Of a stretch of 64,000 nucleotides of DNA, positions 16,167 to 26,135 are shown piece after piece; position 1 is the stretch's first letter; the number at the start of each line of letters is the position of its first letter. The notes beneath the pieces were generated by a model that ran no database searches, was not told the DNA's origin, and saw only the letters and a list, made by a program, of their open reading frames with translations. The position numbers and the translations under genes are program-made. Source of the DNA: Clostridium cadaveris (GTDB lineage Bacteria > Bacillota > Clostridia > Clostridiales > Clostridiaceae); contig NZ_CP076620.1 of the NCBI RefSeq assembly GCF_020911725.1, forward strand, positions 3,337,001-3,401,000, written 5' to 3'.

Positions 16167-17664
16167 ATAGAAGAGTTGATATTACAGGAGAAAGTATTCC
16201 TATAAGACCTCCAAGTAAGCCTCCAAGCCAAGTTATGGCACTTAGTTCTTTTCTTGCAATCCCAATTATAATCTTCTCTCCCATATCTACTGGAAATTTA
16301 TTTATCTCTTCCTCAACTATACTTGAAACATCAAGTATTTCTATGATATTTTTCCCTTCATTATGTATAAATTCATTTATAAATTCTTGGCACACATCTA
16401 CTGCTGAAGATTCTATATATTCCTTTTTTGATGCTAGTATATCCTTAAGCCTTAAATTTAAAATATTATTCGCTATTTTATTTATAGCATTAGATATCAT
16501 GTTAATAGTATCGCAACTATAAAGAATATTAGTTATTTTTTCATTTATGAGTTTCCTTACCTTAGAATAGTAATCAGAGTTTATTTCATTGATAATTTCA
16601 TCAAAAGATTTATCTTTATCTATAAATTCGCTTATTCCATCAACTATCATTGATATTATAGTATCATTCTCAATAATTCTTGATAAACTTCTGCTTACTT
16701 TAGATATACCCTCTTCTCCATTTAAGATTTCTGATATTGTCATATCTCCTATATGATCTATAACTTTTTCAAGGATTATAACTATATCATCCTGCTTCTC
16801 TTCATCTTGAAGATATGAGTCAAGAAATCCCGTAACTTTGTAAAAAATTGTTTCGCTGTTGATAAACATTGCTACCAATGGATTTACATTACTTCCTATG
16901 GCATCATTTACTGCAGATCTTAATTTTTCTTGTGCCCAAGGCTCTTTTAAAACTTCCTGTATGTATGATGATATCTTCTCCTTGTTATTAGAAGCATACA
17001 TCTTTGCATAACTTATAATCTCTTCCGAACAAAGCTGCCTTAAGGTTATATTTTCTGCTTCAAGCTGTTGTAATGCTGTTGCAACTTTTTCTTGAAGCTT
17101 AGATTTCGTATCCTCTACTTTCAGTAGCTCCATTGCCTTATCTCTAATAATATCTGTAATATTTATATCAAGTTTTTCCTCAAGTTCTTTTGGATTCTTT
17201 TCTAAAAATCTTTTAACCTGTTCTTCTGAAACTTCTAAAATTTTATTTTGAATTTCTGGTTTATGTAATTCTTTCTCTACATTAGCTACTATCTTACCCT
17301 TTATGAATTCTGCAACTTTCTCATAATTGTCCTTTAAAATAAATGAAAAACTATCACCGATAGTTCTTTTACTCTCACATATATCATTTACTTTTCTTTT
17401 TAGTGATGTTCTTATGTGTTCTTGAACCTTATCGCTTCTCAAATTATTAATTATAGTTTCTTCTGTAAGAAGATATTCTCCTACTGCACTTCCTACACTG
17501 GCTGCTATTCTCTTTTGCTCCTTTGGTATAAGCCCAGGAGTAAATGGCACCTTTATACCAAATATTCTTTTCTCCTCATGAGGTCTAAAAAGCATTTTTA
17601 TGGCCAGCCAATTAGTTAAATAACCTATTACTGCTCCTATTATCGCTCCAACAACATATTTCAT
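16165..17664 (-). CDS. DUF445 family membrane protein
   Basis: A 499-residue protein with the DUF445 layout: an N-terminal membrane helix and signature (YVVGAIIGAVIGYLTNWLAI, then RPHEEKRIFGIKVPFTPGLIPK), a long mostly helical middle (about 60-460), and a C-terminal membrane helix (about 475-497). Termini in the membrane with a large helical domain suggest a scaffold or tether. The family has no established biochemical function. The gene begins with ATG at 17664; the ribosome site is weak (GAAGAAGGTGG). It lies between metG and the csp gene. Confidence 0.92.
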   Translation of the reverse strand: MKYVVGAIIGAVIGYLTNWLAIKMLFRPHEEKRIFGIKVPFTPGLIPKEQKRIAASVGSAVGEYLLTEETIINNLRSDKVQEHIRTSLKRKVNDICESKRTIGDSFSFILKDNYEKVAEFIKGKIVANVEKELHKPEIQNKILEVSEEQVKRFLEKNPKELEEKLDINITDIIRDKAMELLKVEDTKSKLQEKVATALQQLEAENITLRQLCSEEIISYAKMYASNNKEKISSYIQEVLKEPWAQEKLRSAVNDAIGSNVNPLVAMFINSETIFYKVTGFLDSYLQDEEKQDDIVIILEKVIDHIGDMTISEILNGEEGISKVSRSLSRIIENDTIISMIVDGISEFIDKDKSFDEIINEINSDYYSKVRKLINEKITNILYSCDTINMISNAINKIANNILNLRLKDILASKKEYIESSAVDVCQEFINEFIHNEGKNIIEILDVSSIVEEEINKFPVDMGEKIIIGIARKELSAITWLGGLLGGLIGILSPVISTLL

Positions 17665-17754
17665 AATATTTTATTCCACCTTCTTCTATAGTCTCTCAAT
17701 TCACATAATTATTATTATAATACATACCTATATACAAAAGAAATTAAATTTTAA

Positions 17755-17785
17755 AAAAGAGGCTGCCATAAAATATGGCAGTCTC
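17755..17785 (-). terminator. Terminator of metG
   Basis: On the minus strand the stem GAGACTGCCATA/TATGGCAGCCTC (17785-17774 with 17770-17759) has a 3-nt loop and a run of six T. Confidence 0.88.
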
Positions 17786-17794
17786 TCTAATCAT

Positions 17795-19735
17795 TTATCT
17801 TACTTGGCTTCCTGTTGGAAGTTCTCCTGGTATGCTTACTGTAAATAATTTAGAATCATCATCAGTAGATGCTGCAAGTATCATTCCTTGTGATAATTCT
17901 CCTCTTAATTTTACAGACTTAAGATTTGCTACAAGTACAACATACTTTCCAACTAATTCTTCAGGCTTATAGAACTGAGCTATTCCTGAAATTACTTGTC
18001 TTTCCTCTCCGCCTAAATCAACTTTAAGTTTTAAAAGCTTCTTAGCCTTTGGTACTGGCTCGCACTCTAAAACTTTAACAACTCTAAGGTCTATCTTGTC
18101 AAAATCATCTATTGTTATCTCTTCTTTTATAGGGATGATTTCTCTCTTTTCCTCTTCTTTAGCCTTTGCTGCCTTTAGTTCCTCGAATTCTTTAAGCTTA
18201 GCTTCTACATCTATTCTTGGAAATATTGCAGAACCCTTAATAACTTTTGTTCCTGCTGAAGTTCCATCAAATGCACTTAAGCTGTTCCAAGATAAAACAT
18301 CGCTGTTTATTTGTTTTTCTATAGCTGAAGCTGTATCTGGAAGGAATGGTCCTACAAGCACTGCTACAAATCTTAAAGTTTCTATTAAGTTGTATAGAAC
18401 TGTTCCTAGTCTTTCCTTCTTCTCTTCATCTTTTGCAAGTATCCAAGGAGTTGTCTCATCTATATATTTGTTTGCTCTTCCTATAAGATTCCAAATGTGT
18501 CCTAAAGCATCTGGAATCTTTAGGTCATCTATAGATTTTTCAACTAGCTTAGGAGTCTTTAATGCTAGTGATATAAGTTCATCATCTATAGCTTCTTTTG
18601 CAGTTGGAGCCTGAATAGTTCCATCAAAATACTTTTCAACCATTGCTACTGTTCTTGAAAGAAGGTTTCCAAGATCATTTGCAAGGTCTGAGTTTATCTT
18701 CTTAATGAAAGTTTCGTTGTTAAATAACCCATCAGCACCAAAAGGTATTTCTCTTAGAAGATAGTATCTTATAGCATCAACGCCAAAGTGTTCAGCTAAA
18801 ATTACTGGATCTACTACATTACCCTTAGATTTTGACATCTTTCCTCCATCAACTAAAAGCCATCCGTGTCCAAATACCTGTTTTGGAAGCTCTAAGCCTA
18901 AAGCCATAAGCATGATTGGCCAATATATAGTATGGAATCTTAATATATCTTTTCCTATTAAATGAACGTCTGCTGGCCAGTACTTGTCATAAAGTTCTGT
19001 ATTACCTGAACCATAACCTAATGCAGTTATATAGTTTGATAATGCATCTATCCAAACGTAAACTACATGGTCTTTATCAAACTCAACAGGAATTCCCCAG
19101 TCAAATGATGTTCTAGATACACATAAATCTTGTAATCCTGGTTTTAAGAAATTATTTAACATTTCATTTTTTCTAGACTCTGGCTGAATAAAATCCGGAT
19201 GAGTTTCTATATACTCAATCAATCTATCAGCATATTTGCTCATCTTAAAGAAATAAGCTTCTTCTTTTGCCTTTTCAACTGGTCTTCCACAGTCAGGACA
19301 GTTTCCATTTACAAGCTGAGTTTCTGTCCAGAAGGATTCACATGGAGTGCAATACCATCCTTCATAAGAGCTCTTATAGATATCTCCTTGATCATATAGT
19401 TTCTTGAAGATGTCTTGAACAGCGTTTACGTGATAGTCATCAGTTGTTCTTATGAACTTATCATAGCTTATATTCATAAGCTTCCATAAATCCTTTATTC
19501 CTGCTACGATTTCATCAACATACTCCTTTGGAGTAACGTTATTTTCCTCAGCTATTCTTTGAATTTTTTGACCATGCTCATCAGTTCCAGTTAAGAACAT
19601 TACATCGTATCCAGTTAATCTCTTGAATCTTGCAAGAGCATCTGCTGCTACTGTAGTATAAGTATTTCCTATGTGAAGCTTTGCAGATGGGTAGTAAATA
19701 GGTGTTGTTATATAGTACTTTTTCTTATCGCACAT
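17795..19735 (-). CDS. metG: Methionyl-tRNA synthetase
   Basis: A 646-residue class I synthetase. The HIGH motif is at 21-24 (HIGN), a four-cysteine zinc knuckle at about 125-150 (CTPC and CPDC), KMSKS at 299-303, then the anticodon-binding helical domain. The C-terminal 105 residues are a Trbp111-like tRNA-binding OB domain (DFDKIDLRVVKVLECEPVP). Expression is controlled by the upstream Met T-box. GGAG precedes the ATG. Confidence 0.98.
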   Translation of the reverse strand: MCDKKKYYITTPIYYPSAKLHIGNTYTTVAADALARFKRLTGYDVMFLTGTDEHGQKIQRIAEENNVTPKEYVDEIVAGIKDLWKLMNISYDKFIRTTDDYHVNAVQDIFKKLYDQGDIYKSSYEGWYCTPCESFWTETQLVNGNCPDCGRPVEKAKEEAYFFKMSKYADRLIEYIETHPDFIQPESRKNEMLNNFLKPGLQDLCVSRTSFDWGIPVEFDKDHVVYVWIDALSNYITALGYGSGNTELYDKYWPADVHLIGKDILRFHTIYWPIMLMALGLELPKQVFGHGWLLVDGGKMSKSKGNVVDPVILAEHFGVDAIRYYLLREIPFGADGLFNNETFIKKINSDLANDLGNLLSRTVAMVEKYFDGTIQAPTAKEAIDDELISLALKTPKLVEKSIDDLKIPDALGHIWNLIGRANKYIDETTPWILAKDEEKKERLGTVLYNLIETLRFVAVLVGPFLPDTASAIEKQINSDVLSWNSLSAFDGTSAGTKVIKGSAIFPRIDVEAKLKEFEELKAAKAKEEEKREIIPIKEEITIDDFDKIDLRVVKVLECEPVPKAKKLLKLKVDLGGEERQVISGIAQFYKPEELVGKYVVLVANLKSVKLRGELSQGMILAASTDDDSKLFTVSIPGELPTGSQVR

Positions 19736-19807
19736 AAAAATTCTCCTCTCTTCTTACAGTTATTATTGCCTTCTGTTTTATATTTATTGAATTTTTTAAC
19801 TAAAATA

Positions 19808-20106
19808 AAAAATGCCTCTATGATCCATAAAAAGATCATAGAGGCGTTATAAACGCTTTACCACTCTACTTCATATTCTCTGTCACCAAAGAATATCTCA
19901 CTAAGTAACTCCACTTACTAAATAAATAAGCTTTTATTACCCTGCAATATAACGGTCGCACCCGTACTTCCCTAACTAGAATCTAGCTCGAAAAGTCTGC
20001 TCTAAGGCCATCTTCATAAGATTTTCTACTGCCGCCTTTCACCATCCACGGCTCTCTGTAAATAGTACCATCCTATTACTCTTCTTTTCACTGCATTATT
20101 AATATT
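19808..20106 (-). ncRNA. T-box leader of metG (specifier AUG, methionine)
   Basis: On the minus strand the elements come in T-box order: AGAGAGCCG and GGTGAAAGG (Stem I), a specifier loop GAAG-ATG-GCC with AUG at 20011-20009, an AG-rich segment, then the T-box AGAGTGGTAAAGCG (19867-19854). AGAG pairs with CTCT to form the antiterminator, whose second stem is GCG/CGC; its bulge TGGT can pair with the ACCA end of uncharged tRNA. The competing terminator has a 12-bp stem (19814-19825 with 19834-19845) and a T run. Uncharged tRNA-Met should turn on metG. Confidence 0.93.
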
Positions 20107-20112
20107 AATTCC

Positions 20113-20141
20113 ATCATAGTGAAAATTCCTCACCTTGTCAA
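20113..20141 (-). promoter_or_regulatory. Sigma-A promoter of the metG T-box transcript
   Basis: TTGACA (20141-20136), a 17-bp spacer and TATGAT (20118-20113). Transcription would begin near 20106, matching the start of the T-box structure. Confidence 0.88.
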
Positions 20142-20159
20142 TAAGTAGTGTGAATTTTT

Positions 20160-21404
20160 CTATCTATTAGCCATGAATGCTTCTATTTCTTCTACTGTCT
20201 TCATCATTCCGCTTGTTATAATTTCGCATCCATCCTTTGTAACTACAACGTCGTCTTCTATTCTTATGCCTATGCCTTCTTCTGCTATATAAAGACCTGG
20301 CTCTACAGTTAAAACTACTCCTTCTTCTAGAACAGATTCTCTTGATCCTACGTCATGAGTATCAAGTCCAAGATGATGACTTACTCCATGGAAATAGTAT
20401 TCGCTTAACTCTTCGTCTTTCTTTATAAGTCCTATCTCTTTAAGGCTAGCTGCAAGAGATCTTCTTGTTTCTTTATTTAGCTCAACAAAAGGTACTCCTG
20501 GTTTTATAACCTTCATAGTATCCTCATAAGCCTTTAATACTATATTATATATAGTCTTTTGTCTTTCTGTGAATTTTCCGTTTACAGGAAAAGTTCTGCT
20601 TATATCTGAATTGTAATAATTTAGTTGAGCGCCTAAATCGAAAAGGATAAGATCTCCATCTTTTATTTCACTGTTGTTTTCTGAGTAATGAAGAACTGTT
20701 GCATTCTTTCCTGCTGCTGCTATTGTTTTAAATGCATAGTCCGTAACTCCATGTTGTTTAAGCACGAAATCAAAATAAGCTTCAAGTTGATATTCCATCA
20801 TTCCAGGCTTTGCATTCTTCATAAGGGCTTCTACGCCTTCTATAGTTATCTTTCCAGCTTCTCTTATGGCTTCTATCTCTTCTTTGCACTTTATTTGTCT
20901 TAATGCACTTATATGATTAAATACATTTTCTATAACCACATATGGATATTTATTTTTTAATATTTCAGCAAACTCTTCTTCTTGAGTAGTTCTACTTGTA
21001 AAACTATCTTTTTCTAGATTTAAATAAACGTTTTTTAATCCCTTAGCAAATATAAGTCTGTGAAGTTCTCCTTGAAGATCATCTAAATACTTTATGTCAT
21101 CTACTCCTGAAAACGCTTTTGCTTCTTCCCTTGAAATAGTTTTTCCAACCCATCTTTCCATAACTGGATCTGCTTTTTTTATAAATACCGTTTCTTCTAC
21201 TATGCCATCTCTTTTTAGAACTAAAAGCACTACATCAGGTTCATTAATTCCTGTTAAGTAATAAAAATTTCTATTTGGAGTGAATGGATACGATTCATCA
21301 GCACTCTTTTTAGGTGGCTGTCCAGCAAACATCACTAATATGCTGTTATCTTCTAACCTCTCCATAAGTCTTTTTCTGTTTGAAATAAAAACTTCTTTAT
21401 TCAT
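20160..21404 (-). CDS. Xaa-Pro aminopeptidase (peptidase M24)
   Basis: A 414-residue aminopeptidase P-type enzyme that removes an N-terminal residue ahead of proline. An N-terminal creatinase-like domain (about 1-155, AMP_N) is followed by the pita-bread domain with the dimetal ligands in DLGAQLNYYNSDISRTF (two Asp), HGVSHHLGLDTHD (His), VEPGLY (Glu) and IEDDVV (Glu). Length is typical of bacterial PepP. The ATG is preceded by AAGGGTGGGG. Downstream is the metG promoter; I saw no terminator for this gene. Confidence 0.95.
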   Translation of the reverse strand: MNKEVFISNRKRLMERLEDNSILVMFAGQPPKKSADESYPFTPNRNFYYLTGINEPDVVLLVLKRDGIVEETVFIKKADPVMERWVGKTISREEAKAFSGVDDIKYLDDLQGELHRLIFAKGLKNVYLNLEKDSFTSRTTQEEEFAEILKNKYPYVVIENVFNHISALRQIKCKEEIEAIREAGKITIEGVEALMKNAKPGMMEYQLEAYFDFVLKQHGVTDYAFKTIAAAGKNATVLHYSENNSEIKDGDLILFDLGAQLNYYNSDISRTFPVNGKFTERQKTIYNIVLKAYEDTMKVIKPGVPFVELNKETRRSLAASLKEIGLIKKDEELSEYYFHGVSHHLGLDTHDVGSRESVLEEGVVLTVEPGLYIAEEGIGIRIEDDVVVTKDGCEIITSGMMKTVEEIEAFMANR

Positions 21405-21505
21405 CTTTCCCCACCCTTTCTATAATTAGTTCACAATTTTCATTTTACTCCTTAGATATGCTTTTATCCACCTATGATAAAAAAATCTTTCTTTGCAATA
21501 ATACA

Positions 21506-21943
21506 CTATTCCATTGCAATAAGTTTGCTTTTTAGTATATTATCTACCAAATTTATCTTATTTAATAATTCTTTTATATCAATTTTAAGTCCACTTATAT
21601 CGCAGGTTATAGTGACATTTGCGGCCTTATTTATAGGAATATCTTGATTTATAGTTATTATGTTTCCACCGTTCTCTGCTATCTTATCCAAAACTTTAGA
21701 TAAAACTCCTGCTTCATGGTTTAATAATAATGCTATAGTTGCTTTTTGGCCTTTTAAAGCTTCCGAAACTAGAAAGACATTATCCTTATATTTGTAATAA
21801 GCACTTCTGCTTATCCCTACAGTTTTCACTCCTTCTGAAATATCTTTTACTTCTCCCGTATATAACAATTCTTTTACTAAGATTACTTTTTCGAATATAT
21901 CTGGCAATACTTTGCTATTCACTATTAGAAATTTTTCTTCCAT
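21506..21943 (-). CDS. pheB: ACT-domain protein PheB (UPF0735)
   Basis: A 145-residue protein: a short N-terminal helical segment (FEKVILVKELLYTGEVKDISEGVK) followed by one ACT domain (about 70-143, ALLLNHEAGVLSKVLDKIAENGGNIITI). It matches the Firmicute PheB/UPF0735 group, sometimes linked to phenylalanine metabolism by neighbouring pheA, which is not present here. A ligand-sensing role is likely; the ligand is unknown. GGAGG precedes the ATG. It lies downstream of kbl-tdh, but a strong terminator separates them. Confidence 0.9.
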   Translation of the reverse strand: MEEKFLIVNSKVLPDIFEKVILVKELLYTGEVKDISEGVKTVGISRSAYYKYKDNVFLVSEALKGQKATIALLLNHEAGVLSKVLDKIAENGGNIITINQDIPINKAANVTITCDISGLKIDIKELLNKINLVDNILKSKLIAME

Positions 21944-21959
21944 AAATCCTCCATGTTAA

Positions 21960-21991
21960 AACTAAGGCTCCCTTAAAATCATAAGGGAGCC
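21960..21991 (-). terminator. Terminator of the kbl-tdh operon
   Basis: A perfect 10-bp stem GGCTCCCTTA/TAAGGGAGCC (21966-21975 with 21982-21991) with a 6-nt loop, 12 nt past the tdh stop codon, followed on the minus strand by a T-rich tail. Confidence 0.85.
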
Positions 21992-22003
21992 GGCCTTCTA
22001 GTA

Positions 22004-22960
22004 TTACTTTATGTTTAACTTAACTCTTAGTTTGTTTAACATATCTTCTGTCATAGAACTTAAATCATATTTGTTTTCAAATCCCCATTCATTACGTGCT
22101 GCAGAATCATCTAATGAATTTGGCCATGAATCAGCAATTGCCTGTCTAACAGGATCAACATCGTAGCTTATTTCAAAGTTTGGTATATGCTTCTTGATTT
22201 CTGCTGCAATTTCATTTGGTTCGAAACTCATAGCTGCTATATTAAATGCATTTCTATGAACAAGCTTTGATGGGTCTGCTTCCATTAGTTTTACTATTCC
22301 GTTTAAAGCATCTGGCATATACATCATATCCATCTTTGTACCTTCTGCTATATAAGAAGTATATTTTCCTTCTTGTAATGCTTTATAGTAAATGTCTACT
22401 GCATAGTCAGTAGTTCCACCTCCTGGAGGCGCCACGTAAGATATAAGACCAGGGAATCTAACTCCTCTTGTATCTACTCCAAATCTTTGATAGTAGTAGT
22501 CACATAAAAGTTCTCCTGAAACCTTTGTTACCCCGTACATTGTTTGAGGTCTTTGAAGTGTATCTTGTGGTGTCATATCCTTTGGAGTACTTGGTCCAAA
22601 CGCTCCTATTGAACTAGGAGTGAAGAATTGGCACTTGCTTTCACGAGCTACTTCTAAAGCGTTAAATAAACCTCCCATGTTTATATTCCACGCTAATGCT
22701 GGCTTAGCTTCAGCAACAGCAGATAGGAGTGCAGCAAGGTGAATTATACTATCACAATTATACTTCTTAACGATATCTGACATCTTTTGTGGATCTAAAA
22801 CGTCTAATGTTTCAAATGGACCAGCTTCCACTACTGGATTACCATCTATCTTTCTTATATCAGTAGCAATTACATTTGTATCGCCGTATATATCTCTTAA
22901 ATGTGTTACAAGCTCTGAACCTATTTGTCCAAGAGATCCAGTTACTAATATCTTTTTCAT
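22004..22960 (-). CDS. tdh: L-threonine 3-dehydrogenase, epimerase-like (SDR) type
   Basis: A 318-residue extended short-chain dehydrogenase. The NAD-binding motif is VTGSLGQIGSEL (about 5-16); the catalytic pair is in YGVTKVSGE (Tyr and Lys), after SSIGAFGP. These features and its place after kbl identify the NAD-dependent TDH that converts L-threonine to 2-amino-3-ketobutyrate. This is not the zinc-dependent medium-chain TDH of E. coli. The Kbl enzyme next door then splits the product to glycine and acetyl-CoA. Confidence 0.93.
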   Translation of the reverse strand: MKKILVTGSLGQIGSELVTHLRDIYGDTNVIATDIRKIDGNPVVEAGPFETLDVLDPQKMSDIVKKYNCDSIIHLAALLSAVAEAKPALAWNINMGGLFNALEVARESKCQFFTPSSIGAFGPSTPKDMTPQDTLQRPQTMYGVTKVSGELLCDYYYQRFGVDTRGVRFPGLISYVAPPGGGTTDYAVDIYYKALQEGKYTSYIAEGTKMDMMYMPDALNGIVKLMEADPSKLVHRNAFNIAAMSFEPNEIAAEIKKHIPNFEISYDVDPVRQAIADSWPNSLDDSAARNEWGFENKYDLSSMTEDMLNKLRVKLNIK

Positions 22961-23045
22961 TTCAAAACCCCCACAAATTTTATTATATTTCTCTTAAAGA
23001 TCACAAGCATTTTCTTTAGGAGATTTAATCTTTTGTTAAACTCAA

Positions 23046-24239
23046 CTATTTTATAACGCCTAATTCTTTTCCTACTTTAGTATAAATAGCTATAGCATCA
23101 TCTAACATCTCTTTTGTATGAGCTGCTGTAGGCATATTTCTAACTCTTCCAGTTCCTAGAGGTACTGTTGGGAATACTATTGATTTTGCGTATACTCCCT
23201 CTTCATATAATCTCTTTGAGAACTCTTGAGTTAACTTTTCATCTCCAATTATACATGGAGTTATAGGTGTTTCACTATGTCCAATATTGAATCCTAATTT
23301 CTTTAATTCAGCTTTAAGATATTTTCCATTTTCCCATACCTTGTCAACTAATTCAGTGCTTTCTGACATTATATTGAAAGATTCCATTGCTGCAGCTGCT
23401 GCTCCTGGAGTTAATGAAGTTGAGAATAAGAATGGTCTTGCTCTAACCTTTAACCAGTCTATTAAATCTTTAGAACCAGCAACATATCCTCCTACAACAC
23501 CTATAGCTTTAGATAATGTTCCTATTTGGAAATCGATCTTATCTGATAGTCCAAAGTGCTTAACTGTTCCAGCACCATTTCCCATTACCCCTGAACCATG
23601 AGCATCGTCTATATAAGTTATAAGGTCAAACTCTTCAGCAACTTTAACCATTCCTGGAAGGTCAACTACGTCTCCATCCATAGAGAAAACTCCATCACTT
23701 ATAACCATTATCTTTTCATAAAGTCCGCTTTCTTTAGCAGCCTTTGCTTGCTTTCTTAAGTCTTCCATATCATTGTGTTCATATCTTATAATTTTTGCCC
23801 CTGATAGTCTGCATCCATCTATTATAGAAGCATGATTTAATGCATCTGAAAGTATAGCATCCTTTTTACTCATAACTGCTGATATAGCCCCTGCATTACA
23901 GTTAAATCCTGATTGGAAAGCTATAGCTGCTTCTGTATGTTTGAATTCAGCTATCTTCTCTTCAAGTTCTCTGTGGATATCTAATGTTCCGTTTATAGTT
24001 CTAACTGCCCCTGCACCAGCTCCATATTTCTTTGTAGCTTCTATGCATGCATTTATTAGTCTTTCGTTTGTAGCAAGCCCTAAATAGTTGTTTGAAGAAA
24101 GGTTTATAAGCTCTTTTCCATCAATCTTTATTATAGGTCCATTTGCACCTTGTAGTATATTTATTTCATTATAAAGTCCTTTAGATTTTAAGTCGTTTAA
24201 ATTTTCTGTAAGATACTTTTGTAATGCTTTACTTCCCAT
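23046..24239 (-). CDS. kbl: Glycine C-acetyltransferase (2-amino-3-ketobutyrate CoA ligase)
   Basis: A 397-residue PLP enzyme of the alpha-oxoamine synthase family. It shows SSNNYLGLA near residue 48, [10 protein letters not shown] in the middle and the PLP lysine in [13 protein letters not shown]. It cleaves 2-amino-3-ketobutyrate with CoA to glycine and acetyl-CoA. The frame is open 15 codons upstream, but AAAGGGGGA lies 9 nt before the ATG at 24239, and [10 protein letters not shown] is the expected N-terminus. It is the first gene of the kbl-tdh pair, 85 nt ahead of tdh. Confidence 0.95.
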   Translation of the reverse strand: MGSKALQKYLTENLNDLKSKGLYNEINILQGANGPIIKIDGKELINLSSNNYLGLATNERLINACIEATKKYGAGAGAVRTINGTLDIHRELEEKIAEFKHTEAAIAFQSGFNCNAGAISAVMSKKDAILSDALNHASIIDGCRLSGAKIIRYEHNDMEDLRKQAKAAKESGLYEKIMVISDGVFSMDGDVVDLPGMVKVAEEFDLITYIDDAHGSGVMGNGAGTVKHFGLSDKIDFQIGTLSKAIGVVGGYVAGSKDLIDWLKVRARPFLFSTSLTPGAAAAAMESFNIMSESTELVDKVWENGKYLKAELKKLGFNIGHSETPITPCIIGDEKLTQEFSKRLYEEGVYAKSIVFPTVPLGTGRVRNMPTAAHTKEMLDDAIAIYTKVGKELGVIK

Positions 24240-24479
24240 TTGAAAATCCCCCTTTATTAAGATATGTATGTCTATCATAAACATTTTTTAACTTATGTTT
24301 TTATTATAGCAAATGTTAATGTTATATTCCACCTATTTAATAAGATTTTTTTCCTTAAATTTTTACAATAATCTGTCTTATATAAACGAATAATCTATAC
24401 TGTTTGCTATGGATTATTATTGTAAATTAATGATATTATTATTGTAGGAACATTTTTATTGATAAAAGGAGAATTTATA

Positions 24480-25832
24480 ATGAAACTTCACAAACAAACT
24501 ATATTGGATGTATTGAATCTTGCCTTACCCGCTGTAGGTGAAAACATTCTCTATATGATGATAGGTGTATTCGATACCATGATGGTGGGAAAATATGGCG
24601 GAAATATAGCCGTCAGCAGTGTTGGTTTAAGTTCCGAAATTATTTATACATTTTCAAATATTTTTGTAGGCGTCGGCGTTTCAGTTGGTATAACTTCACT
24701 TGTTGCACGACGTGTTGGAGCAAAGGACTTAAAAAAAGCAGAGGAATATGCAACTCTTGGTTTTGTTGTAGCTGGAATATTAGCTCTTCTTTTAAGTACA
24801 AGCCTTATATTCTTCAGTAAGAATATACTTACTTTTGCTGGAGCTGATGAAAATGTAGTATCATTAGGTTCCCCTTACATGAGTATTGCAGGAATAGGAA
24901 TCTTTTTCAATATGCTTATGAATGCCTTAAATGCAACACTAAGGGCATTCGGAAATACTAGAACCCCTCTTATAGCATCAGCTTTAGTTAATGTGACAAA
25001 TATATTTTTAGACTGGTCCCTTATATTTGGTCGTTTTGGTCTTCCTGAGCTTGGAGTTATAGGTGCTGCTTTAGCTACAGCTATAGCACAATTTTTAGGT
25101 TTTGTATTTATATCTCTTTATATGTACTATAAATCAGATATAAAACTTAATTTTTCTTATTTGAAGAATGTTAACAGGGATGCTTTAAGACATTTATTCA
25201 AGCTAAGTGGTCCATCATCATTACAAGAAGCTTCTCTTAATATAAGCAGACTACTTTGTAATTTTATGATAATCTCTTTGGGAACTATATCATTTGCTTC
25301 AAACCAGATAGCAACTACAATAGAATCTATATCTTTCATGCCTGGATGGGGATTCTCTGTAGCGGCTACTACTTTGGTCGGTCATAAAATAGGTGAAAAG
25401 AATTTTGACAAGGCAAAGGAGTACGCTAAAGCCTCCATATTCTTAGGTACAGCTCTCATGTTCGTATGTTCCTTCCTGTTCCTTTTTATACCTAATGTAC
25501 TAATTAAACTGTTTATCACCAGTTCGGAAGTAGAAGTTATAAAATTGGGAACTCAATGTCTTATGGTAGCTGCCATAGAACAGCCAGTTATGGGATTATC
25601 TATGGTAGTTGGTGGAGCACTTAAAGGTGTAGGAGATACTAAAACTCCATTTATGGTTTCCTTCATATCCAGTTGGTTTATAAGATTTCCTCTTATGTTC
25701 TATTTCATATATATTAAAAAATACTCAGTTGTCCTTGTATGGGTTATCACAGCTATTCAATGGGCCTTTGACGGTATCGTTATATGCTATTTATTTAATA
25801 AGACACTTCATAAGAAATTTAAAGCCAAATAA
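24480..25832 (+). CDS. MATE family multidrug exporter
   Basis: A 450-residue transporter with 12 predicted membrane helices in two MATE repeats. The first half has FDTMMVGKYGG and NALNATLRAFGNTRTP; the second has GWGFSVAATTLVGHKIGE and GGALKGVGDTKTPF. MATE proteins export organic cations or drugs by Na+ or H+ antiport; the substrate is unknown. AAGGAG decides the ATG at 24480 over an in-frame TTG 21 nt upstream. The riboflavin promoter begins directly after its stop codon. It is divergent from kbl. Confidence 0.93.
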   Translation: MKLHKQTILDVLNLALPAVGENILYMMIGVFDTMMVGKYGGNIAVSSVGLSSEIIYTFSNIFVGVGVSVGITSLVARRVGAKDLKKAEEYATLGFVVAGILALLLSTSLIFFSKNILTFAGADENVVSLGSPYMSIAGIGIFFNMLMNALNATLRAFGNTRTPLIASALVNVTNIFLDWSLIFGRFGLPELGVIGAALATAIAQFLGFVFISLYMYYKSDIKLNFSYLKNVNRDALRHLFKLSGPSSLQEASLNISRLLCNFMIISLGTISFASNQIATTIESISFMPGWGFSVAATTLVGHKIGEKNFDKAKEYAKASIFLGTALMFVCSFLFLFIPNVLIKLFITSSEVEVIKLGTQCLMVAAIEQPVMGLSMVVGGALKGVGDTKTPFMVSFISSWFIRFPLMFYFIYIKKYSVVLVWVITAIQWAFDGIVICYLFNKTLHKKFKAK

Positions 25833-25861
25833 TTGACAAAACCAAAAATTTGGTATATTAT
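25833..25861 (+). promoter_or_regulatory. Consensus sigma-A promoter of the riboflavin operon
   Basis: TTGACA (25833-25838) starts on the base after the MATE stop codon. A 17-bp spacer containing the dyad ACCAAAAATTTGGT leads to TATTAT (25856-25861). Confidence 0.88.
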
Positions 25862-25878
25862 ATGTATCAATTAAATAA

Positions 25879-25989
25879 TAATCTTCAGGGCAGGGTGAAA
25901 TTCCCTACCGGTGGTATAGCCCACGAGCCTTTATGGCATGATTCGGTGAGATTCCGAAGCCGACAGTAAAGTCTGGATGAAAGAAGATA
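25879..25989 (+). promoter_or_regulatory. FMN riboswitch (RFN element)
   Basis: Conserved RFN segments in order: ATCTTCAGGGCAGGGTGAAATTCCC, CCGGTGGTATAGCCC, ACGAGCC, GATTCGGTGAGATTCCGAAGCCGACAGT, and AGTCTGGATGAAAGAAGAT closing the outer stem. It precedes terminators and the ribD operon. FMN binding should stop riboflavin synthesis. Confidence 0.98.
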
Positions 25990-26039
25990 CAGTATTGCTA
26001 AAGCACTTAATTAGTGTGATTTCTTTTGTTTTATTTGCT

Positions 26040-26070
26040 CTGAAATGTTTTACATTTCAGGGTTTTTTAT
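26040..26070 (+). terminator. First terminator after the FMN riboswitch
   Basis: Stem CTGAAATG/CATTTCAG (26040-26047 with 26053-26060), 5-nt loop, then GGTTTTTTATTTT. This is the likely expression platform of the riboswitch. Confidence 0.85.
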
Positions 26071-26096
26071 TTTAACAGAAATCTATAAGCTTATAG

Positions 26097-26135
26097 AATG
26101 CCTTGAACTTTTTTTGTTCAAGGCATTTTTGTTTT
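26097..26135 (+). terminator. Second terminator, ending at the ribD ribosome site
   Basis: A 12-bp perfect stem AATGCCTTGAAC/GTTCAAGGCATT (26097-26108 with 26116-26127) with a loop of seven T and a tail of TTTGTTTT. AGGAGG begins directly after the tail at 26136. Confidence 0.8.

Noticed and set aside
19808-20106. S-box (SAM) riboswitch before metG
   Set aside because: The conserved core is T-box (AGAGTGG motif, AUG specifier, antiterminator/terminator pair), not the SAM aptamer.
24459-24479. Upstream TTG start for the MATE gene
   Set aside because: The ribosome site AAGGAG lies after that TTG and is correctly spaced only for the ATG at 24480.
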